A stretch of 18,243 bases of DNA from Gammaproteobacteria bacterium (lineage in GTDB: Bacteria; Pseudomonadota; Gammaproteobacteria; Pseudomonadales; M0112). Under the pieces are notes generated by a model that searched no databases, was not told the origin of the DNA, and worked only from the letters and a program-made list of their open reading frames with translations. Both the position numbers and the translations under genes were made by a program. Positions 13,721 to 18,243 of this stretch are shown here, one piece after another (positions within the stretch are counted from its first letter, which is position 1; each line of letters opens with the position of its first letter). The DNA lies in NCBI GenBank assembly GCA_006227085.1, contig SBFY01000033.1:1-18243 (forward strand), read 5' to 3'.

Positions 13721-14743
13721 ATGTACGCATTGGCTCGTCCTTTCCTTTTCTGCTTGTCGCCAGAGACGGCGCATTCTGCGGCTTTGCTGTCATTGCAGCT
13801 GGCAGCAGGTTTGCATGTCACGAAGCTGTTGACGGGCAATGTGCCAGCCGACCCGGTACGCGTCATGGGGATCGATTTCCCGAATCGTGTGGGTTTGGCA
13901 GCCGGGCTGGATAAGAATGCCGAATACGTCGATGCGCTGGCCGCGCTTGGATTCGGTTTTATTGAAGTGGGTACGGTGACGCCGCGTCCGCAGCCGGGCA
14001 ATCCCAAGCCCCGTTTGTTCCGCATTCCCGAGCAGCAGGCCATCATCAATCGCATGGGCTTCAATAATGGCGGGGTCAACGGTATGTTGGCCAACCTCGA
14101 GCGCACGCGATACCAGGGTATCCTCGGTATTAATATCGGCAAGAACAAGGACACCCCGCTGGAAAACGCGCTGGACGACTACGTGGCGTGCATGGATGGT
14201 GTTTACCCCTATGCCAGCTATATCACGGTGAACCTGTCATCACCGAACACACCCGGCTTGCGTGATTTGCAGGTGGGCGATACCTTCCGCCAGTTGCTGG
14301 AAGGCATCCGTAACCGGCAGGCGCATTTGCGCGCACAACATGGTCGCCATGTGCCGGTGGCGGTGAAGCTGGCGCCGGATTTGTCAGAAGATGCCTTGCA
14401 ATCAATCGCGGATACCTTGCTGGCGCTGGAAATCGAATGCGTGATCGCGACCAATACCACGATCGCACGCCCGATGGTGGCAGGCTTGAAGCATGCCGAT
14501 GAAACCGGTGGCCTGAGCGGCAAACCGGTATTCGAAGCGTCCACCCAGGCTTTGCGCGTGTTGTCGCAGGCGCTCGGCGACAGGATTCCGTTGATTGGTG
14601 TCGGTGGTATTACCGATGGCGCGACCGCGGTGGCGAAACGCGAAGCCGGTGCGGCACTGGTGCAATTGTATTCCGGCCTGATTTACAGCGGTCCGGCCCT
14701 GGTGGGTGAGGTGGCGAGGGCGTTGGCGGCACACTCCCGATAA
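13721..14743 (+). CDS. pyrD: Dihydroorotate dehydrogenase (quinone), class 2
   Basis: This 340-residue FMN enzyme oxidises dihydroorotate to orotate and passes electrons to membrane quinone in pyrimidine synthesis. The N-terminal helices (LARPFLFCLSPETAHSAALL) form the membrane-associated quinone tunnel found only in class 2. NRVGLAAGLDKN and NRMGFNNGG are FMN and substrate contacts. NLSSPNTPGLRDLQ at about 171-184 carries the catalytic serine (Ser174, matching Ser175 in E. coli). IGVGGI near the end binds the FMN phosphate. The ATG at 13721 follows GCGGG and gives the family N-terminus. A strong terminator follows directly. Confidence 0.97.
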   Translation: MYALARPFLFCLSPETAHSAALLSLQLAAGLHVTKLLTGNVPADPVRVMGIDFPNRVGLAAGLDKNAEYVDALAALGFGFIEVGTVTPRPQPGNPKPRLFRIPEQQAIINRMGFNNGGVNGMLANLERTRYQGILGINIGKNKDTPLENALDDYVACMDGVYPYASYITVNLSSPNTPGLRDLQVGDTFRQLLEGIRNRQAHLRAQHGRHVPVAVKLAPDLSEDALQSIADTLLALEIECVIATNTTIARPMVAGLKHADETGGLSGKPVFEASTQALRVLSQALGDRIPLIGVGGITDGATAVAKREAGAALVQLYSGLIYSGPALVGEVARALAAHSR

Positions 14744-14745
14744 TG

Positions 14746-14768
14746 AAAAGCCCCTGAACGGGGCTTTT
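14746..14768. terminator. Bidirectional terminator between pyrD and rmf
   Basis: AAAAGCCCC and GGGGCTTTT form a perfect 9-bp stem around the loop TGAAC, starting two bases past the pyrD stop. The A/T flanks make it usable from both sides, so it can also end the convergent rmf transcript. Confidence 0.88.
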
Positions 14769-14813
14769 CCAGATACTGCAAAAAAACTGCAATCACAATC
14801 ACATGGATGGGGG

Positions 14814-15017
14814 TTAGTGCGTCACCATATTCTGGAGGCCGGCGACACCGGTCAGGCCCGCTCGTTGGTCCTGCCAGCCTTCGTTCCAGCCTTTCAGCCA
14901 TTCATCCCGGCAGGGGCCGGCGTTATGGGGGCAGATGTCATGCGATCGGCCGTCCAGCCCGGAAAGGTAGCCACGATGATAGGCTCGTTGTATGGGGTCA
15001 CGCTTTTGTCTTTTCAT
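14814..15017 (-). CDS. rmf: Ribosome modulation factor
   Basis: This 67-residue basic protein converts 70S ribosomes to inactive 100S dimers in stationary phase. MKRQKRDPIQRAYHRGYLSGLDGRS is clearly homologous to the E. coli RMF start (MKRQKRD...RGY.AG..GRS), and CP followed by WLKGWNEGWQDQ matches the second half. It is 12 residues longer than the E. coli protein (55), with a C-terminal tail RAGLTGVAGLQNMVTH. GAGGT (15028-15024 on the minus strand) gives a proper ribosome binding site. The placement beside pyrD resembles what I recall from Pseudomonas. Short and easily missed because longer meaningless frames overlap it on the other strand. Confidence 0.95.
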   Translation of the reverse strand: MKRQKRDPIQRAYHRGYLSGLDGRSHDICPHNAGPCRDEWLKGWNEGWQDQRAGLTGVAGLQNMVTH

Positions 15018-15088
15018 GGAGAGACCTCGTTGTATCGTGTGTGATGAATTCGTGGGGTGGGGCCGGCAGAATGCAACCCCGAGCCTTG

Positions 15089-15095
15089 AGTCTAG
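15089..15095 (-). promoter_or_regulatory. Possible sigma-S-type -10 of rmf
   Basis: On the minus strand CTAGACT differs at one base from the RpoS-preferred CTATACT. It would place the transcript start about 65 bases before the rmf ATG. No -35 consensus is seen, as is common for stationary-phase promoters. This fits the known growth-phase control of rmf but rests on one short match. Confidence 0.25.
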
Positions 15096-15147
15096 GAAGG
15101 GCCGGGGGATCCGGCGAATAGTTACGGGCTATAAGCGGTAAGCGGCT

Positions 15148-15182
15148 CATGGGGTTTGGTTATATCCGGATATGGCCCCGTG
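15148..15182. repeat. Inverted repeat enclosing a 12-bp palindrome
   Basis: CATGGGG (15148-15154) can pair with CCCCGTG (15176-15182) including one T:G pair, and the loop contains the perfect palindrome ATATCCGGATAT (15162-15173). There is no T run, so a terminator is unlikely. It may be a regulator site or an RNA structure in the rlmKL leader. Confidence 0.4.
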
Positions 15183-15286
15183 ACAACTCAATGGCTTAGG
15201 CCATGTGCCATGGGTGCTACATGCCGGTTGGCGATAAGCGCCATGGCGGTTAGCAAAAAAGGCTCTATCAACAGACTGGTTAAAAA

Positions 15287-17434
15287 ATGACCAAACCGGC
15301 AGGACACAATTACCGTTATTTCGTGGTGGCACCGCAGGCCCTGAACCAGCCCCTGCTGGACGAGTTGCGCCGGCATGGGGGGCAGTCCATCAAGCCGCTG
15401 AGCGGTGGCGCCCTGGTGACCGGCCCGCTGGAGCTCGGTTACCGCCTGTGCCTGTGGTCACGCGTGGCCAGTCGTGTCCTGCTGTTGATTGCCGAAGTGC
15501 CTGCCCGCGACGGTGATGTGCTCTACCAGGCCTGCCGCGATGTCCGTTGGGAAGAACACATGGGGGTGGGCGAGAGCTTTTCCATCCGCTTTACCGGCCA
15601 GTCGCCTGCCTTCCGCCACACGCATTACGGCGCCTTGCGTATCAAGGATGCCCTCTGTGACCGTTTCCGTGAGCAGCAGGGGCAACGCCCGAGTGTCGAG
15701 CGTGAAGAGGCCGATATCCGTATCAGTGCGTTCCTGCGCAATAACCGTGTCAGCCTGTATCTCGAACTTTCTGGTGAACCCTTGCACCGGCGCGGCTATC
15801 GCCTGTCGGCAGGATTGGCACCGCTGAAGGAAACCCTGGCCAGCGGCATGCTGGCCTTGGCCGGTTGGGGGCCACAGGATACGCGGGTGCCGTTGTATGA
15901 CCCGATGTGTGGTTCCGGCACCTTGTTGATCGAAGGCGTGATGATGGCGCTCGACCTGCCCACCGGGCTCTGGCGTGAGCGTTTCGGTTTTGAACGATGG
16001 GCCGGTCACGATGAAGGCTTGTGGGCTCGCCTGCGCAAGGAAGCCTCGGAACATCGCGATCGCCAATTATCGGCACCCACCGTGATGGCATGGGGCAGCG
16101 ACAGTGATGAAGCAGCGATTGGCCGCTGTCAGGCGAATGTCGAACGCCTGCACATGAATGGCTTTTTCCAGTTCGAACATCGCGCCCTGGCCGATGCCGT
16201 GCCACCTGCAGCGCCAGAGGGCCTATTGGTCACCAATCCACCGTATGGCGAACGCCTTGGTGATTTGACCAGTGTTGCCGCCTTGTACCAGCAGCTGGGG
16301 CGGTTGGCGCGTGAGCACTTGGCCGGCTGGCGTTTCGCGATGATTACCTCCAATGCCGATCTCGCAGCGGAAACCGGTTTTGAACCACAGCAGCGCCTGC
16401 CGGTGCGCAACGGTGCACTCGATTGTGAAATCTGGACGCTGACCGTTCCGGATGAGCGCGAACCGGCCTTGCCGGTTCTGGAAGCTGCAAAGCTGGAGGA
16501 ATGGCGCAGTGCATTTGCCAATCGACTGGCGAAAAACCATCGCAAGCTGAAAGGCTGGTTGAAACAGGCCGGCACCGATGCTTACCGTGTGTACGATGCC
16601 GATATCCCGGAATTTGCCGTCGCGGTGGATCGCTATGGCGACTGGTGCCATGTGTCTGAATATGCACCGCCAGCGAATGTGAACAGCGTGCATGCGGCCT
16701 GGCGCATGAAACTGGTGCGCGAGGTGTTGCTGGCGCAGGAAGGGATTGATGAGGCGCACCTGGTCATCAAGACGCGGGAACGCCAGCGCGGCCAAAGCCA
16801 GTATGAAAAACAGGGTTCGCAGCGGGAACGCCTGATCGTGCAGGAAGGGCCGGCCCGCGTGATCGTCAACCTCACGGATTACCTCGATACCGGTTTGTTC
16901 ATTGATCACCGCGCGCTTCGTCGCATCATCGCCAGGGAAGCGCAGGGCAAGCGCTTCCTCAACCTGTTCTGTTACACCGCCGTGGTGACCTTGCAGGCCG
17001 CCGTGGCGGGCGCCAAATCCTCGCTCAGTATTGATATGTCGAACACCTACCTTGATTGGGCGCGTGATAACTTCATGCTCAACAAGGTCAATGTCTACGA
17101 ACACCGCCTGCAGCGCGATGATTGCACGAGCTGGCTCGGCAGTACCGATGAACAATTTGATGTGATCCTGCTGGACCCGCCCAGCTTCTCCAACTCCAAA
17201 CGCATGGAAGGCACACTGGATGTGCAGCGCGATCATGTGGCACTGGTGGATGGGGCGATGAAACACCTGGCCGGTGGAGGGGTATTGTTCTTCTCGACCA
17301 ACCGCCGCAAGTTCCGCCTCGATGAAGGCCTGTCACAGCGTTACCAGGTCACTGATATCACCGGTGACACCCTCGACCCGGATGTGGATCGCGAACCACC
17401 GATCCATCGCTGCTGGCGCATTACCCACCGGTAA
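15287..17434 (+). CDS. rlmL: Bifunctional 23S rRNA (guanine-2445-N2)/(guanine-2069-N7)-methyltransferase RlmKL
   Basis: This 715-residue cytoplasmic enzyme methylates G2445 (RlmL half) and G2069 (RlmK half) of 23S rRNA. The N-terminal THUMP-type RNA-binding region covers about residues 1-160. The RlmL methyltransferase has DPMCGSGTLLIEG at 205-217 and NPPYGERL at 317-324. The RlmK half (about 430-715) has NLFCYT near 560-564 and the catalytic-type motif DPPSFSNSK at 630-638. It is slightly longer than the E. coli protein (702). Within RlmK motif I, the glycine usual after CYT/AYT is Ala565. No ribosome binding site precedes the ATG. It is divergent from rmf, another ribosome-acting gene. Confidence 0.96.
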   Translation: MTKPAGHNYRYFVVAPQALNQPLLDELRRHGGQSIKPLSGGALVTGPLELGYRLCLWSRVASRVLLLIAEVPARDGDVLYQACRDVRWEEHMGVGESFSIRFTGQSPAFRHTHYGALRIKDALCDRFREQQGQRPSVEREEADIRISAFLRNNRVSLYLELSGEPLHRRGYRLSAGLAPLKETLASGMLALAGWGPQDTRVPLYDPMCGSGTLLIEGVMMALDLPTGLWRERFGFERWAGHDEGLWARLRKEASEHRDRQLSAPTVMAWGSDSDEAAIGRCQANVERLHMNGFFQFEHRALADAVPPAAPEGLLVTNPPYGERLGDLTSVAALYQQLGRLAREHLAGWRFAMITSNADLAAETGFEPQQRLPVRNGALDCEIWTLTVPDEREPALPVLEAAKLEEWRSAFANRLAKNHRKLKGWLKQAGTDAYRVYDADIPEFAVAVDRYGDWCHVSEYAPPANVNSVHAAWRMKLVREVLLAQEGIDEAHLVIKTRERQRGQSQYEKQGSQRERLIVQEGPARVIVNLTDYLDTGLFIDHRALRRIIAREAQGKRFLNLFCYTAVVTLQAAVAGAKSSLSIDMSNTYLDWARDNFMLNKVNVYEHRLQRDDCTSWLGSTDEQFDVILLDPPSFSNSKRMEGTLDVQRDHVALVDGAMKHLAGGGVLFFSTNRRKFRLDEGLSQRYQVTDITGDTLDPDVDREPPIHRCWRITHR

Positions 17435-17458
17435 GGCGGTTGGGCTAGCCATCGGCCG

Positions 17459-17507
17459 GGGGTCAGGTAGAATGTGGGCTCTGTTTTTAGCGACCCCTGA
17501 TACCTGA
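17459..17507. repeat. Overlapping inverted repeats in the leader of the acyl-CoA synthetase gene
   Basis: TCAGGTA (17463-17469) pairs with TACCTGA (17501-17507), and GGGGTC (17459-17464) pairs with GACCCC (17492-17497). The two stems share bases and exclude each other. A -10-like TAGAAT (17468-17473) lies within the left arms, without a clear -35. They could be alternative RNA folds or a protein site. Confidence 0.3.
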
Positions 17508-17521
17508 AAAGAGGCCGATTC

Positions 17522-18243
17522 ATGACTGCTGCCAAGATCAACGCCCAATATTCCTCCGAGCTCTATACCTTTACCGGCAAGGATGTGCCCTGGCTGGTGA
17601 AGCTGTGGGCAACCCAGACCCCGGACAAGCCCTACCTGATCTGGGAACCGAAAGAAGGCGAGGCCAAAACCTGGACTTACGCGCAGTTCTGGGAAGCGAT
17701 CAACACCGTGGCCTGTGGCCTGATTGCCAAAGGCGTGAAGAAAGGCGACAAGCTGCTGATCCATGCCGAGAACTGCCCGGAAATGATGATTGCCTGGTAT
17801 GCCTCGGCCATCGTCGGTTCTGTCGGGGTGACCACCAATACCCGTTGTATTGGTGATGAATTGACCTACTTTGCCGAGCACTCGGAAGCCGTCGGCTGTA
17901 TCACCCAGCCCAAGTTCATCCAGGCGCTGGCCGAAAACGCCAAAAGCATCCCGTGGTTTGTGGTGCTGGATGACAACTCTGGTGAGGCAGCCGAAGCAGC
18001 CGAAGAACAATTTGCTGCCAAGTACGATCGTTGGGGCAGCCTGCTGAAACATGGCAAGGAAGCGCCAGCGCGTGAGCCGGAGCCGATGTTGCCGGTCGGC
18101 ATCCAGTACACCTCGGGTACCACCTCGCGCCCGAAAGCGGTGGTGCATACGCATGCCAATGCGCTCTGGGGTGGTCGCACCGGTTCACAGAACCTGCTGA
18201 TGACGCCAGACGATGTGTATCTGTGCTTCCTGCCGTGTTTCCA
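17522..18243 (+). CDS. AMP-forming acyl-CoA synthetase (partial, runs off the right edge)
   Basis: The first 240 codons of an ANL-superfamily adenylate-forming ligase, which activates a carboxylic acid with ATP and joins it to CoA. The phosphate-binding loop is YTSGTTSRPKAVVHTHAN at about residues 196-213, with Ser-Arg in place of the common Gly-X and Ala after the lysine. WTYAQFWEAINTVACGLIAKGVKKGDK (start near residue 51) is the typical N-terminal helix region. The pattern recalls CaiC-like and short/medium-chain ligases more than FadD, but specificity needs the missing C-terminal half (about 300 residues). GAGG about eight bases upstream supports the ATG. The gene has no visible link to rlmKL, 87 bases upstream. 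Confidence 0.9.
   Translation, partial: MTAAKINAQYSSELYTFTGKDVPWLVKLWATQTPDKPYLIWEPKEGEAKTWTYAQFWEAINTVACGLIAKGVKKGDKLLIHAENCPEMMIAWYASAIVGSVGVTTNTRCIGDELTYFAEHSEAVGCITQPKFIQALAENAKSIPWFVVLDDNSGEAAEAAEEQFAAKYDRWGSLLKHGKEAPAREPEPMLPVGIQYTSGTTSRPKAVVHTHANALWGGRTGSQNLLMTPDDVYLCFLPCF

Larger units (their letters stand above)
15018..15286. other. rmf/rlmKL divergent intergenic region with several repeats
   Basis: These 269 bases contain no gene I can support. They hold a perfect 12-bp palindrome ATATCCGGATAT (15162-15173) within a longer imperfect stem, two copies of GGC(T/G)ATAAGC (15127-15136 and 15230-15239), a small hairpin TGGCG/CGCCA (15229-15233 with 15239-15243) and an overlapping palindrome CGCCATGGCG (15239-15248). 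Promoters for both flanking genes must lie here, but no strong -35/-10 pair is obvious. Confidence 0.5.

Noticed and set aside
14706..15044. Plus-strand open frames between pyrD and rlmKL
   Set aside because: They overlap the pyrD terminator and the clear minus-strand rmf gene, and their products look meaningless.
16223..17266. Minus-strand open frame of 347 codons within rlmKL
   Set aside because: It is antisense to conserved methyltransferase motifs and has no family resemblance.
1..18243. Mobile elements, prophage, CRISPR arrays or integration scars near the tRNA genes
   Set aside because: No transposase or integrase, no regularly spaced repeats, and no tRNA 3'-end duplication was found downstream of the tRNA genes within the window.

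Overview
The window looks like an ordinary chromosomal stretch from a gammaproteobacterium of about 60% GC. The gene content and order (a coiled-coil gene, a cNMP-binding/rhodanese gene, nadK, a rhomboid gene, yeaC, a DUF2797 gene, pepN, pyrD, rmf, rlmKL) resemble what I recall from Pseudomonadales and Oceanospirillales. An Alcanivorax-like marine relative is my best guess, but this is inference and not a database result.

Left region (1-4800): a LuxR-type regulator on the minus strand is divergent from two tandem paralogous flavin-dependent oxygenases of the HsaA/acyl-CoA-dehydrogenase-fold family, followed by a small heme-binding beta-barrel (nitrobindin-like) protein. Each of the three plus-strand genes ends in its own strong intrinsic terminator, so they are separate transcripts. 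The 205-bp intergenic region between the regulator and the first oxygenase has an operator-like palindrome exactly over the -35 of the regulator promoter, two further half-sites one helical turn apart, and a 12-bp element. That 12-bp element recurs upstream of the second oxygenase at the same distance from a candidate -10. This is the most system-like part of the window: probably a small regulated oxygenation module with unknown substrate. No flavin reductase partner is visible.

Middle (4800-5500): queD (queuosine/pteridine pathway) is on the minus strand, convergent with the previous gene over a shared bidirectional terminator. It is followed by a tRNA-Val(TAC)/tRNA-Asp(GTC) pair with a near-consensus promoter.

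Core housekeeping run (5600-14770): an uncharacterised coiled-coil protein with a Cys/His tail, a double cyclic-nucleotide-binding-domain plus rhodanese protein, NAD kinase, a GlpG-like rhomboid protease, YeaC, a zinc-finger DUF2797 protein, aminopeptidase N and dihydroorotate dehydrogenase all run on the plus strand. Gaps from nadK to pepN are tiny or overlapping (operon-like). pyrD has its own -10 and ends in a strong terminator.

Right region (14770-18243): ribosome modulation factor rmf (minus strand) is divergent from the bifunctional 23S rRNA methyltransferase rlmKL across a 269-bp intergenic region rich in inverted repeats. An AMP-forming acyl-CoA synthetase gene then starts and runs off the right edge. 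No mobile elements, CRISPR arrays or phage genes were seen.
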